In this document: positions 9,924 to 18,136 of the stretch, one piece after another
Numbering within the stretch: the stretch's first letter is position 1
Layout of the letters: each line of letters opens with the position of its first letter
Source: Acidobacteriales bacterium 59-55
Lineage (GTDB): Bacteria > Acidobacteriota > Terriglobia > Terriglobales > Acidobacteriaceae
Reading direction: 5' to 3'
NCBI GenBank assembly: GCA_001897435.1
Contig: MKSV01000006.1
Location: 229,428-293,427, forward strand
DNA: 64,000 nt
Position numbers and translations under genes: made by a program
Notes under the pieces: generated by a model
Told to the model about the DNA's origin: nothing
Seen by the model: only the letters and a program-made list of their open reading frames with translations
The model's database searches: none

Positions 9924-10344
9924 AGCGGCTCACCCCACTGCCGACCTGATAGCGCGCAGGATGAGCCGCCTCATCAGCCGGGCCAGAGCGGGAGGCTGTA
10001 CGTCCATATTATTGAAATATCTAGGCCAAACCATTCCGCAGCGCATCTTTCCGTCAATCCGAACGCTCACTCCGAGAGAACCGTCGAAAAGCGTCCGAAC
10101 TGAGTATCTATATTTTTCGGAAAAATAATTGTCAGAACCAATGCATGAAGAGTACTCTGCGAGAACTGTAGCCTGAATCGGATGTTTGTTGGGCTCCGTC
10201 TTATCGACGGAATCCAATCCGTTTTGAACTCGTACTCTCCCCGGTAACAGAAGCATTTAGCCTCCCCATCGTCTGAAAATAGTCCATCTTTTGTCGTCAT
10301 GCTGGTCTTCAGCATCGGGTCCCCGTCCAAAACACTCCTAGCGC
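9924..10344 (+). other. Intergenic region, no gene supported
   Basis: About 420 bp between the secreted LamG protein and the sigma54 activator. It has a slightly AT-richer centre (around 10010-10140). Open frames exist on the minus strand (9930-10256 and 10067-10639), but they show no recognisable domain, no good ribosome site, and the second overlaps the activator. It presumably holds the terminator of the upstream pair and the activator promoter. I could not identify either one convincingly. Confidence 0.5.
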
Positions 10345-11697
10345 ATGTTGCTTTCGGATTGTCAAAGTATGAGACCTCTTGTCCTTCTCGTCGATTCGCA
10401 GATACCAGCGCACGCGCACTGGAGGCAGAACCTCGAGACAATCGCGTGCGAACGATTCGAAACAACTTTAGCGGATCTGAAGCAGCAGCTTGATTCTCCG
10501 CGGCCGAGAATGGTTCTCCTGACCTATCGTGATGACCATGAGGCTTTAAGCGCAGTGCGACAGGTTCATCAGGTGGACAGCCGCGTTCCTCTGCTTCTGG
10601 TAGTTGCCGAAGGTTCTGAGGCGCTGGCGGTCTCGGCATTCAGAGCAGGTGCTACAGACTACTTTCACTCCTTGCGAGACGAGGCAGCCCTTCTTGAGAC
10701 GCTGGAGCGCTGGCTGGCCTGTTCCACCCATGGAACTCCACCTGCCGATTCTTTGAGACAACAGGAAAAGAGCTTCTTCTTTATTGGCTCGAACGCAATC
10801 GTTCTGGATCTGAAGACGCGCGTGATACGCATCGCCGAAAGCAGAAGCAATGTGCTCATCACCGGCGAGACAGGCACCGGAAAGGATCTAGTAGCCGCCG
10901 CGGTCCATCACGCCAGCACACGCAGCAGCATGCCCTTCGTGCGGATCAACTGCGCTGCAATTCCGGATTCACTGGCGGAGAGCGAACTCTTCGGATATGA
11001 GCGAGGAGCCTTTACCGGAGCCCACCTCCGTAATCAGGGACGGCTCGAAATTGCCCATAAGGGAACCTTGTTTCTTGATGAGGTGGGGGATCTTAGCCCG
11101 GGGACACAAGCAAAGCTGCTTCGCGCGATTGAGAACAAGGAGTTCTGCCGGCTCGGCGGAAGCGTTGAAATCAAAGTCGATGTCCGCTTCGTTGCGGCTA
11201 CAAATCGCAATCTCGAGGAGATGGTCGCCGAAGGGCGCTTTCGCGAAGACCTTTACTATCGGTTGAATGTCGCCTGCGTCCATCTCCCGCCGCTTCGCGA
11301 CAGAAAGGAAGACATCCCGATATTGATCCGCCACTTCGTGCAACAGTTAAGCCAGCCTGGAGAAAAGCAGGTACCGGAGATCTCCGACGAAGTCTGGCGT
11401 TGTCTCTTGAACTACAGTTGGCCGGGGAACATCCGCGAATTGAAGAACGTGCTCGAATCAGCCTTTGTGAATTCGTCCGGAAAGTATATCTCGCTCTCGG
11501 ATCTGCCGGACAAATTCCGCAGGAATTACGGCAATGCTTCGGGCTCAAGCGAGCACCAGGAATTGCTTGCTGCCCTACTCGAAAACAAGTGGAATAAGAG
11601 CCGGGCCGCGGAGCAGCTAAGCTGGTCGAGAATGACGCTATATCGGAAGATGCGCAAATATCATATCTCGTCCCGTGTTTCTCCCCTTGGGCGTTAG
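10345..11697 (+). CDS. Sigma54-dependent transcriptional activator with degenerate receiver domain
   Basis: 450 residues in NtrC-family order: receiver-like domain (about 10-125), AAA+ domain (about 143-375) and Fis-type helix-turn-helix (about 405-440). The AAA+ part has Walker A GETGTGKD (174-181), the sigma54-contact loop GAFTGA (221-226) and Walker B GTLFLDE (240-246). In the receiver the phosphoacceptor position reads MVLLTYRDD, placing Thr60 where Asp is expected. The conserved Lys is replaced (DYFHSL, Ser109), and only one Asp of the acidic pocket remains (LLVDSQ). It should therefore not be switched by ordinary phosphorylation. A second ATG at 10369 fits the receiver boundary equally well, and neither start has a strong ribosome site. 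No kinase is adjacent. It lies just upstream of, and reads toward, the injection-system genes. Confidence 0.9.
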   Translation: MLLSDCQSMRPLVLLVDSQIPAHAHWRQNLETIACERFETTLADLKQQLDSPRPRMVLLTYRDDHEALSAVRQVHQVDSRVPLLLVVAEGSEALAVSAFRAGATDYFHSLRDEAALLETLERWLACSTHGTPPADSLRQQEKSFFFIGSNAIVLDLKTRVIRIAESRSNVLITGETGTGKDLVAAAVHHASTRSSMPFVRINCAAIPDSLAESELFGYERGAFTGAHLRNQGRLEIAHKGTLFLDEVGDLSPGTQAKLLRAIENKEFCRLGGSVEIKVDVRFVAATNRNLEEMVAEGRFREDLYYRLNVACVHLPPLRDRKEDIPILIRHFVQQLSQPGEKQVPEISDEVWRCLLNYSWPGNIRELKNVLESAFVNSSGKYISLSDLPDKFRRNYGNASGSSEHQELLAALLENKWNKSRAAEQLSWSRMTLYRKMRKYHISSRVSPLGR

Positions 11698-11760
11698 TTG
11701 AACCTTTCCCCGAAAACATTCACTGCATTTTTCATCGCGGCAACCGCCCAGCAGTTACCA

Positions 11761-11802
11761 GTGTCACAACGTAACGTAAGGTGTAACACCGATGTGTGAC
11801 AC
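11761..11802. promoter_or_regulatory. Cluster of three TGTnACA-type palindromes, candidate enhancer site
   Basis: Three short inverted repeats with single-base centres lie in 42 bp: TGTCACA (centre 11765), GGTGTAACACC (centre 11785) and GTGTGACAC (centre 11798). The outer two also form an 8-bp inverted pair, GTGTCACA/TGTGACAC. Sigma54 activators usually bind palindromic sites 80-250 bp upstream of their promoter; this cluster is about 230-260 bp upstream of the GG-N10-GC element. Confidence 0.5.
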
Positions 11803-11917
11803 TCTCTGCTTCCTCCACTTACACAAACGTTCGCGCAGCTAATTATTGATTCGCTGACGGTTGGAAGAATGCTCCATCACTGGCCTCCTGCTCCTTCGCT
11901 TTCATCTTGATTGAAGC

Positions 11918-11930
11918 AGGTGTGACACCT
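11918..11930. promoter_or_regulatory. Fourth palindrome AGGTGTGACACCT, candidate enhancer site
   Basis: A perfect inverted repeat with 6-bp arms and a one-base centre (AGGTGT-G-ACACCT), sharing the GTGTnACAC core of the upstream cluster. It lies about 95 bp before the candidate sigma54 promoter, a typical position for an upstream activating sequence. Confidence 0.5.
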
Positions 11931-12023
11931 CGGATTTTGGCCACCTCACCTCGCATTTGTTTCACCGCAGCTATCTCTCGCCACTCCCTATACTTGTGCA
12001 ATTCATCTGTACGCGGTGCGATT

Positions 12024-12039
12024 TGGAGCACTGCGTGCA
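12024..12039 (+). promoter_or_regulatory. Candidate sigma54 (-24/-12) promoter of the injection-system operon
   Basis: TGGAGCACTGCGTGCA has the invariant GG (12025-12026) and GC (12037-12038) exactly ten bases apart and matches about 8 of 12 positions of TGGCACG-N4-TTGCA. Transcription would begin near 12050, giving a leader of about 85 nt before the first gene. A weaker GG-N10-GC match starts at 11738. Confidence 0.4.
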
Positions 12040-12135
12040 TTAGACGGTGAGCGAGCAGGCCCCTGAGTCGACTTAGTAATTCTCGTTGGAACCAAACTGC
12101 CGTGAAGTCGGAGATTCTTCTGGCTGGAGGAAGAT

Positions 12136-12393
12136 GTGGATCACGGTAGTCCCAAATGGGAAGGTGCCGGAACGATAGAAGCCCGCTATGCCAACTGCTT
12201 CAAAATCGGCCATAACGCATTCGAATTTGTTATTGACTGCGGACAGATGACAGACGAGACAGACGATCTCCGGTTGAGTGCAAGGATGGTTACAAATCCT
12301 CGATCCGCAAAGGCGCTGTACCAGGTACTGAAGCAGGCACTAGACGAGTACGAGAGGACCTTTGGCGTGATTTCTTACGGGAAAGAAGACTAA
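12136..12393 (+). CDS. DUF3467-like small protein, first gene of the injection-system cluster
   Basis: 85 residues. The start is GTG 12136: GGAGG (12126-12130) sits five bases upstream, whereas the overlapping ATG at 12134 leads to a frame that stops after 14 codons. The sequence RYANCFKIGHNAFEFVIDCG, then RMVTNPRSAKALYQVLKQAL, follows the pattern of the DUF3467 family (a small beta-sheet plus helix protein of unknown role). It is four bases upstream of the Pvc16-like gene and so is almost certainly cotranscribed with it. No structural role in the particle is established; a chaperone or regulatory task is possible. Confidence 0.7.
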   Translation: MDHGSPKWEGAGTIEARYANCFKIGHNAFEFVIDCGQMTDETDDLRLSARMVTNPRSAKALYQVLKQALDEYERTFGVISYGKED

Positions 12394-12397
12394 CGGT

Positions 12398-13012
12398 ATG
12401 TATACCGCGCTTCTTGCAAGCAGCCAGACGTTGGCAAATTTTCTACAGGCCCAGTTTGAGAACGACCCGAATCTGCAAACGCTTTTTGATTCCGGCATGG
12501 GTGGCTTGATGACAGTGTCGTTGCGAAATCCCGAAGAGATGGCGGAGAAGAACGATCAGGGTCTTTCCCTGTGGCTCTATAGAATTACGCGGGATGAAGA
12601 TCGGCTGAACGATCCTCCGATTCGGATCACCCCGAGCCTGTTTCACGAACCTCCTCTTCCCTTGCGTCTTCACTATCTTTGCACTCCGATCGTGGAGGCT
12701 GCGACCGCGAACAACGCGGAGATCGAACAGAGAATCCTGGGGAAAGTGCTGCAGACCTTCTACGGACATCCATCGTTCCGCGGCAGCGACCTGGCAGGAG
12801 ATTTCTCCGGCACCAACGCGGAACTCCGATCCCGGATCGAGCCCATGAGTCTCGAAGACAGCACGCGCATCTGGAATGCCCTCGAACAGCCTTACCAACT
12901 CTCCGTTTCTTATGAAGTGACCCTCGCGAATATCGATTCGGAGGTTTTTGAGAGCAATATGCCGGTGATGCAGGTGGAGCCGGACTACTCGGTAATCGTG
13001 AAGGAGAGCTGA
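12398..13012 (+). CDS. eCIS cap / tube-terminator protein (Pvc16/Afp16, DUF4255 family)
   Basis: 204 residues. The N-terminal part (about 1-180) follows the Pvc16/DUF4255 pattern: an initial helix (LLASSQTLANFLQAQF), a beta strand ending VSLRNPEEM, the segment LSLWLYRITRDEDRLNDPP, then PPLPLRLHYLCTPIVEA and a C-terminal strand. In the Serratia Afp and Photorhabdus PVC particles, this family caps the distal end of the sheath and tube and terminates their elongation. In many eCIS operons it is placed before the sheath genes, as here. It lacks any signal peptide, in line with cytoplasmic assembly. Confidence 0.85.
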   Translation: MYTALLASSQTLANFLQAQFENDPNLQTLFDSGMGGLMTVSLRNPEEMAEKNDQGLSLWLYRITRDEDRLNDPPIRITPSLFHEPPLPLRLHYLCTPIVEAATANNAEIEQRILGKVLQTFYGHPSFRGSDLAGDFSGTNAELRSRIEPMSLEDSTRIWNALEQPYQLSVSYEVTLANIDSEVFESNMPVMQVEPDYSVIVKES

Positions 13013-13019
13013 ACACTCC

Positions 13020-14186
13020 ATGGCGCTTGAAACTTACAACGCGAACGATATCGTCTACACGGTTTCACCTGAGCCGGAGCTTCCGATCGGGCTGAAGCCG
13101 CAGGCGGTCATCCGCGGCCGCCTTCTGGATGAGATGACGAATCAACCCTCAGTTGGGGCGATCTACATCGACTCGCCCTATGCGGGCATTAGTCCCCGCG
13201 TGGGCAGCGGCGGCCTGGTCGGCTTTGCGGCAATCCCTGTACGCGCTTTTCCCGAGCTGAAAAATGCGCCTGTTTCCGTTCCCGTCAATCTTGTGGCAGA
13301 CGGCTATCTTCCTCTCTTCCGAAGCGTCCCTATCCTGCAGGATGTGAATTTTCCCAGCAGCTTCTCTCTAGGGGATATGGGAGATTTGCTGCTTCACCGC
13401 CTTCCTACAATCATCAGCGGCCGCGTCCTGTTAAATACCGGAACCGCAGCGACGGCGATTCCGGGTGCGGCGATCACCTTGACCGGAGTATGGAGATCGC
13501 TGCCGCCTGCCAGCATGGTAGTGCCCCCGGCACCTCCGGATTTGGTTTCGCTCAGTCCCGGAATTTACTCGGACCGCAGCGCGGCCGGAAGCCAAGTGCA
13601 GGGGCTCAAATACCTGGGGGCTCCTGGACCCGACAAGAGCCTGCTCAACGACGCGATGGCAGCCCAGTCGCAACTCATGTTGAGTGATCGCCACCTCATT
13701 GCGCCCAATGACATTCTTGCCATCGATACCATGGACGCGGAGCGAACGGAGTTTGTAACCGTTAAGACGGTAACCGGAGCGAGCGCCGACGATCTTCCGG
13801 CTCAGGTGACACTGGCCTCTCCGCTACGGGCCAGCCACCGACAAGGGGCGACCGTCCACAAAATTCAGTTTCAGAATGTTGGCCCGGCCATTGCCTTGGG
13901 CGATGACGCCATCGCCGGCGACGTGTGCATCTTTGTCAACGGCGTCGCAAATCTGACGTCCGCTCCATTCGTCTCCATCACCCAGGGCGTGATGCCCACC
14001 GAGTACCACAGCGCCAGCTACTTTCAGACCACAAGCGACGCGCAGGGATTCTTTCGCTTTCCACCAATCAGTCGAGTTGCTCAGTGCGGGTTACGGTGCC
14101 ACGACGGTGTGCATCCCGATCTGGACGTCCTGCATTGCCCGAATTACGAAGCCGAGGTCAGTCGTATCGATTTTGCTTATCACTAG
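13020..14186 (+). CDS. Beta-sandwich protein of the eCIS cluster, function unknown
   Basis: 388 residues, seven bases after the cap gene, with an AAGGAGAG ribosome site (13001-13008). Two segments look like carboxypeptidase-regulatory/CnaB-type beta sandwiches: residues about 26-125 (AVIRGRLLDEMTNQPSVGAIYI) and about 130-165 (IISGRVLLNTGT, then IPGAAITLTGVW). Residues about 225-283 (NDILAID, EFVTVKTVTG, VTLASPLRASHRQGATV) resemble a repeat found in the insertion of the large sheath protein encoded next. The C-terminal segment again has the DAQGFFRFPPI turn of such sandwiches. There is no signal peptide. A surface decoration or sheath-associated role is a reasonable guess only. Confidence 0.6.
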   Translation: MALETYNANDIVYTVSPEPELPIGLKPQAVIRGRLLDEMTNQPSVGAIYIDSPYAGISPRVGSGGLVGFAAIPVRAFPELKNAPVSVPVNLVADGYLPLFRSVPILQDVNFPSSFSLGDMGDLLLHRLPTIISGRVLLNTGTAATAIPGAAITLTGVWRSLPPASMVVPPAPPDLVSLSPGIYSDRSAAGSQVQGLKYLGAPGPDKSLLNDAMAAQSQLMLSDRHLIAPNDILAIDTMDAERTEFVTVKTVTGASADDLPAQVTLASPLRASHRQGATVHKIQFQNVGPAIALGDDAIAGDVCIFVNGVANLTSAPFVSITQGVMPTEYHSASYFQTTSDAQGFFRFPPISRVAQCGLRCHDGVHPDLDVLHCPNYEAEVSRIDFAYH

Positions 14187-14227
14187 AAGTCAGAAATCGC
14201 GTCAGAGCCTGATGCAGGAGAACAGAC

Positions 14228-17200
14228 ATGCCTGAATACCTTTCGCCGGGTGTTTACGTAGAAGAGATTGATACGGGCAATAAACCAATTGAGGGCGTGA
14301 GCACAACCACGGCCGGCATGCTCGGCGTAACCGAGCGCGGCCCGGTCGATGTGCCCATCCTGATCACAAGCTACGGAGAGTATCGACGCTGGTTTGGAGA
14401 GCGGCTGTTGTTATCCGACTTCTCTAACGCTCTTGGTCCGCATTGTTACCTTCCGCACGCGGTGGAAGGGTTCTTCCAGAATGAAGGGCAGCGGGTTTAT
14501 GTGACACGCGTCCTGGACGTAAACGGCGCTGTCAATGCATCGGAAAACCTGTTTGACCGCGGAGCCCTCGGCTCGCCGGAGACGCTGTTGCTGCGTACCG
14601 CCGGAGAAGAGACCGGGACGCTTGCCAACCCGCCTTTGCTCTTCGTCCTCGATTCCACCGGCTTGAATCCGGGTGTCGACTGGATCAGGGTTGGAGACGG
14701 TAGCCTCGCGGAATACCGCCTGGTGAATACGGTCAACACGGCTCCTGCAGATATGCTGGTCGCGCTCGGACTCCCACTCGCGCTTCCCCATGCGGCTGGA
14801 GACGAAGTAGACGAGTTCGCCGTCACCAACGATGCTGCCTATGTCGGAGCGGTGACTTTGACCAACCGCGTAACTCCCGGTGTTTCAGAGTTTGACCTGA
14901 CCTTCGCGACCTCTGCAGATGTTGCAAACATGCACGTCGGCCAACTCTTTCAGATCGGCGGACTGAACGGCGAATACCATATCGTGGCCAAGGTAACGCC
15001 GACCCCTTCGGCTGCAACCATTCTGCTGGAAGCGCCTCTGGCTATGACATACGGCGCGGGCACAGCGATTCAACCGCTGACGACTCCGGCGGTGCCAGCT
15101 ACGCCTCCCGTACTTTCGCTCGCCGCCGGCGCAGGCGATTCCCTCATCTTTCCCAACACCAACGTCGGCTTTACCAACGTCGCGCATCTCGTTCGCATCC
15201 ACTCCTCCATCGCGAACCTGGACGAGATACGCAGGATCGGCGCTGTCTCGGAACTCGAGGTGTCGCCGGGCGCGTACTTCCCCTATCCGGCGGCCAGCAT
15301 CGTCGAGAAGGTTGACCTGTCGGATGACAATCGTCTTTTGACCGTCGCCGTGCCCGGCCCCCCGCCTCCGAACACTCACACCATTACTCTGGACGACGCA
15401 ACCGGGCTGGCCGCGGCAGACAGCCTGACCATCGATCCCGGTCCGAATCAGGAGATCGTCACGGTTCAGTCTGTCGCAGGCGGAGTCGTTACCTTCACTC
15501 CCGATCTTGTGAATGGACACGCCCTCGGCACTATCGCCACTCCGGCCTTCAGCCTCAAAATCCTGACCTCCGCCGCTCCGGCGGGCTCGCTTGTGGTCGC
15601 GGTCGACAATCGTACCGGCCTCGCGTTGAACGATGTTATCCGCATCGGCGTCGCTCCTCAGGAAGAGTACGCCCGAATCACGGGGCTGCCCAATCCCGCC
15701 GGAACAGCACCCGATGCAGGAATCGTGCTGCTCGATCACGCGCTTTTCGCGTCACATGCCAGCGGAGACCAGGTCAGACGCCAGGGCCCTGCCATCGTGG
15801 ACACAGTGAATCCGGCTGCCCCGACCGGCCTTGTACTGCCCGCCGCAACCGGCTCTACTATGTGGGTCATCTCCGATGGCAACAACTACGGCGCAGCGCC
15901 TCTGCAGTTTGCGCGAGTGACCACCCCCACCGGACAGGTCGCGTTTCATAGGCTGCTCGCTGTTCCCGCCATCGTCCCGGCCGAGGTCTCAGTGACGATG
16001 CCGCCTCCTTTCACCCCGGCTCTGGAGCGCGCACATGCCGCCGGTTCCGTGTTTGCTGTTCGCAAGCCTTTGATTAATGTGGAGGCTCTCGACGCGGGTG
16101 CCTGGGGCAATCGCCTGCGCATCTCGATTGAGGATGAGTCGCCCGGACTTGTCTCACGATCGCAGATCGCCGCGGTTGTAAACCCCACCCATATTCGCCT
16201 TTCCTCGGTAGCCGGAGTTGAAGTTGGAACGGTACTGGAGCTTCTGGATCCGCTCAATGGAGACGCCGTCATCGGTCCCCTGGTCAAGGTCGAGTTCATC
16301 GATCGCACCAGCAACTACACCCTGACTCTCCAGGGGACGGGGCTCACGGCGGCGCAGCAGACCGCGCAGACAAACGCAGTGGGCGCGGGGACGCGGCTCG
16401 GCGTGCGCTCGCGCGAGTTTCGCATGATCGTCCTGCTGATGCATCAGCCCGACCCTTCCCTTCCCAGCCGCAGCGAAGTGATTAGCGACTCCGAGGTCTT
16501 TCGCAATCTTTCCATGGACTCGCGGCACAGCCATTATTTCCAGACCATCATCGGTGTGATTGGCGGACCTCCGCGCCTCGAAGATCGTCGGCCCGAGGGA
16601 CAATCCTGGTATGTGCGGGTGCAGGACCTGGGCGCCGACCCCGAGAGTATCCGGCTGGGACCGGAGACACTCGTCGATATCCTGCCCAACGGACGCACGC
16701 GGCCCGCCCGGCTTGCGCTTGAGAGCGGCAACGATTCCATTGCGACGATCACCGACGACATTTACATCGGGCTCGACAATATCATCCCAGAGCAGCGAAC
16801 CGGCCTCTTCTCGTTCGTCAATATCGATGACCTCAGTATCCTCAGCGTTCCCGGGCGCACCAGTCCCGCGCTACAGGGAGCAGTCATCGACTTCTGCGAA
16901 AACAACCGCTACTGCTTTGCAGTCCTCGATGGGCCTGTTCCCAACCAGATCTGGTCGACTTCCAATGACTCGCTGTCCGATGTGCAACAGCAACGGCAGC
17001 AGTTCGATACCAAGTACGCGGCTCTTTATTATCCATGGGTCCTGATTGAAGACCCCTTCCCCGTCAATCTGGCGAAGATTGCAAACTATCCCATCCCACC
17101 TTCGGGACATGTGATTGGAGTATTTGCGCGCACGGATATCGACCGCGGCGTGCACAAGGCTCCGGCCAACGAAGTTGTGAACGGAATCATCGGCCTGCAG

Positions 17201-17665
17201 CGCATCGTCAACAAGCCGGAGCAGGACATCCTCAACCCGTATCCGGTGAACATCAACGTTATCCGCGACTTCCGCCACAACGAACGCGGCATCCGCATAT
17301 GGGGCGGCCGGGTCATTACAAGCGATACGGATTGGAAGTATGTCAACGTCCGCCGTCTTCTCATCTTTATCGAAAAGTCGATCGACCTCGGCCTTCAATG
17401 GGTCGTCTTCGAGCCCAATGACGATCCTCTCTGGGCCCGTGTCCGCCGCACCATCGGCAATTTCCTCACCACGGTCTGGCGCAACGGAGGACTCGAAGGA
17501 ACCAAAACGGAAGAGGCATACTTCGTCAAATGCGACCGCACGACCATGACCCAGACCGATATCGATAATGGACGCCTGATCGTTGTCATCGGCGTGGCGC
17601 CGGTGAAGCCCGCGGAGTTTGTCATCATTCGGATTGGCCTGTTCACGGCGAACGCCAACACTTAA
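14228..17665 (+). CDS. eCIS contractile sheath protein, oversized
   Basis: 1145 residues, about twice the usual sheath length. The N terminus is a classic sheath handshake region (LSPGVYVEEID, then GMLGVTERGPVDVP) and AVEGFFQNEGQRVYVTRVLD (about 79-98). The conserved WGN of the sheath body is at 626-628, against 122-124 in the second sheath encoded here, so about 500 residues are inserted between. The C-terminal core (about 900-1145) contains RGIRIWGGRVITSDTDWKY and YVNVRRLLIFIEKSI, then the terminal strand. The insertion includes repeated beta modules. In contractile systems the sheath shortens and drives the tube out. A CAGGAGAA ribosome site precedes the ATG, and the tube gene follows after 15 bp. 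Confidence 0.92.
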   Translation: MPEYLSPGVYVEEIDTGNKPIEGVSTTTAGMLGVTERGPVDVPILITSYGEYRRWFGERLLLSDFSNALGPHCYLPHAVEGFFQNEGQRVYVTRVLDVNGAVNASENLFDRGALGSPETLLLRTAGEETGTLANPPLLFVLDSTGLNPGVDWIRVGDGSLAEYRLVNTVNTAPADMLVALGLPLALPHAAGDEVDEFAVTNDAAYVGAVTLTNRVTPGVSEFDLTFATSADVANMHVGQLFQIGGLNGEYHIVAKVTPTPSAATILLEAPLAMTYGAGTAIQPLTTPAVPATPPVLSLAAGAGDSLIFPNTNVGFTNVAHLVRIHSSIANLDEIRRIGAVSELEVSPGAYFPYPAASIVEKVDLSDDNRLLTVAVPGPPPPNTHTITLDDATGLAAADSLTIDPGPNQEIVTVQSVAGGVVTFTPDLVNGHALGTIATPAFSLKILTSAAPAGSLVVAVDNRTGLALNDVIRIGVAPQEEYARITGLPNPAGTAPDAGIVLLDHALFASHASGDQVRRQGPAIVDTVNPAAPTGLVLPAATGSTMWVISDGNNYGAAPLQFARVTTPTGQVAFHRLLAVPAIVPAEVSVTMPPPFTPALERAHAAGSVFAVRKPLINVEALDAGAWGNRLRISIEDESPGLVSRSQIAAVVNPTHIRLSSVAGVEVGTVLELLDPLNGDAVIGPLVKVEFIDRTSNYTLTLQGTGLTAAQQTAQTNAVGAGTRLGVRSREFRMIVLLMHQPDPSLPSRSEVISDSEVFRNLSMDSRHSHYFQTIIGVIGGPPRLEDRRPEGQSWYVRVQDLGADPESIRLGPETLVDILPNGRTRPARLALESGNDSIATITDDIYIGLDNIIPEQRTGLFSFVNIDDLSILSVPGRTSPALQGAVIDFCENNRYCFAVLDGPVPNQIWSTSNDSLSDVQQQRQQFDTKYAALYYPWVLIEDPFPVNLAKIANYPIPPSGHVIGVFARTDIDRGVHKAPANEVVNGIIGLQRIVNKPEQDILNPYPVNINVIRDFRHNERGIRIWGGRVITSDTDWKYVNVRRLLIFIEKSIDLGLQWVVFEPNDDPLWARVRRTIGNFLTTVWRNGGLEGTKTEEAYFVKCDRTTMTQTDIDNGRLIVVIGVAPVKPAEFVIIRIGLFTANANT

Positions 17666-17680
17666 TCAGGGGAGAGCAAG

Positions 17681-18121
17681 ATGCCAACAGGAACGCGTCA
17701 AGATCCATTTCGAACATTCAATTTCCGCCTGGAGATTGATGGGCTCTCCGTGGGCAGCTTTCGCGAGTGCAGCGGCCTGGCAGCGGACGGCAACTCGGTC
17801 GACTATCGCGAGGGCACCGACATCCCACGCTCGGTCCGCAAGCTGATCGGCTTGCTCACGTACTCCAACATCACGCTCAAGCGCGGGTACACCACCAACG
17901 CTGAGCTATGGAACTGGTACAAGAACATCGTCAATGGAATCTCCGACCGACGCAACGGCTCGGTGATCCTGATGGATGAACAGCGCAAAGACGTCATGCG
18001 CTGGAGCATCGAGAACATGTGGATCAAAAAGATTGAGGCTCCCAGCTTCAACGCCACGGCGAACGAAGTGGCGGTGGAGTCAGTGGAGATCGTCCACGAA
18101 GGACTGATGTTGGAAAGTTGA
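17681..18121 (+). CDS. eCIS inner tube protein 1 (gp19/Hcp-like)
   Basis: 146 residues, the usual size of T4 gp19-like tube proteins. It opens DPFRTFNFRLEIDGLSVGSF and continues ECSGLAADGNSVDYREGTD, then NITLKRGYTTNAELWNWY and the final VESVEIVHEGL strand, all typical of this family. Such proteins form stacked hexameric rings that make the rigid tube pushed through the target envelope. A GGGGAGAG ribosome site precedes it. It lies between the two sheath genes, matching the sheath-tube pairing of Afp and PVC. Confidence 0.95.
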   Translation: MPTGTRQDPFRTFNFRLEIDGLSVGSFRECSGLAADGNSVDYREGTDIPRSVRKLIGLLTYSNITLKRGYTTNAELWNWYKNIVNGISDRRNGSVILMDEQRKDVMRWSIENMWIKKIEAPSFNATANEVAVESVEIVHEGLMLES

Positions 18122-18136
18122 TCCTGAGACCACGCA

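Larger units (their letters stand above)
11698..12135 (+). other. Regulatory gap upstream of the injection-system operon
   Basis: 438 bp between the sigma54 activator and the first injection-system gene. It contains a set of short palindromes (11761-11802 and 11918-11930) and a candidate sigma54 promoter (12024-12039), listed separately. A 65-codon minus-strand frame (11843-12040) could be read, but it overlaps these elements, has no recognisable domain and is not supported as a gene. Confidence 0.6.

Noticed and set aside
10067..10639. 190-codon minus-strand frame between the LamG protein and the sigma54 activator
   Set aside because: About half of it lies antisense to the activator receiver domain, and its composition looks like a shadow frame with no domain.
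11738..11753. Second GG-N10-GC element as the eCIS promoter
   Set aside because: It matches the sigma54 consensus less well and lies upstream of the palindrome cluster, which is an unfavourable order.
11843..12040. 65-codon minus-strand frame in the gap before the eCIS operon
   Set aside because: It overlaps the palindrome at 11918-11930 and the candidate promoter, has no recognisable domain and no clear ribosome site.
15361..15810. Sheath insertion as a separate gene or frameshifted fusion
   Set aside because: The frame is continuous from ATG to stop, conserved sheath blocks lie on both sides, and no internal ribosome site or start stands out.
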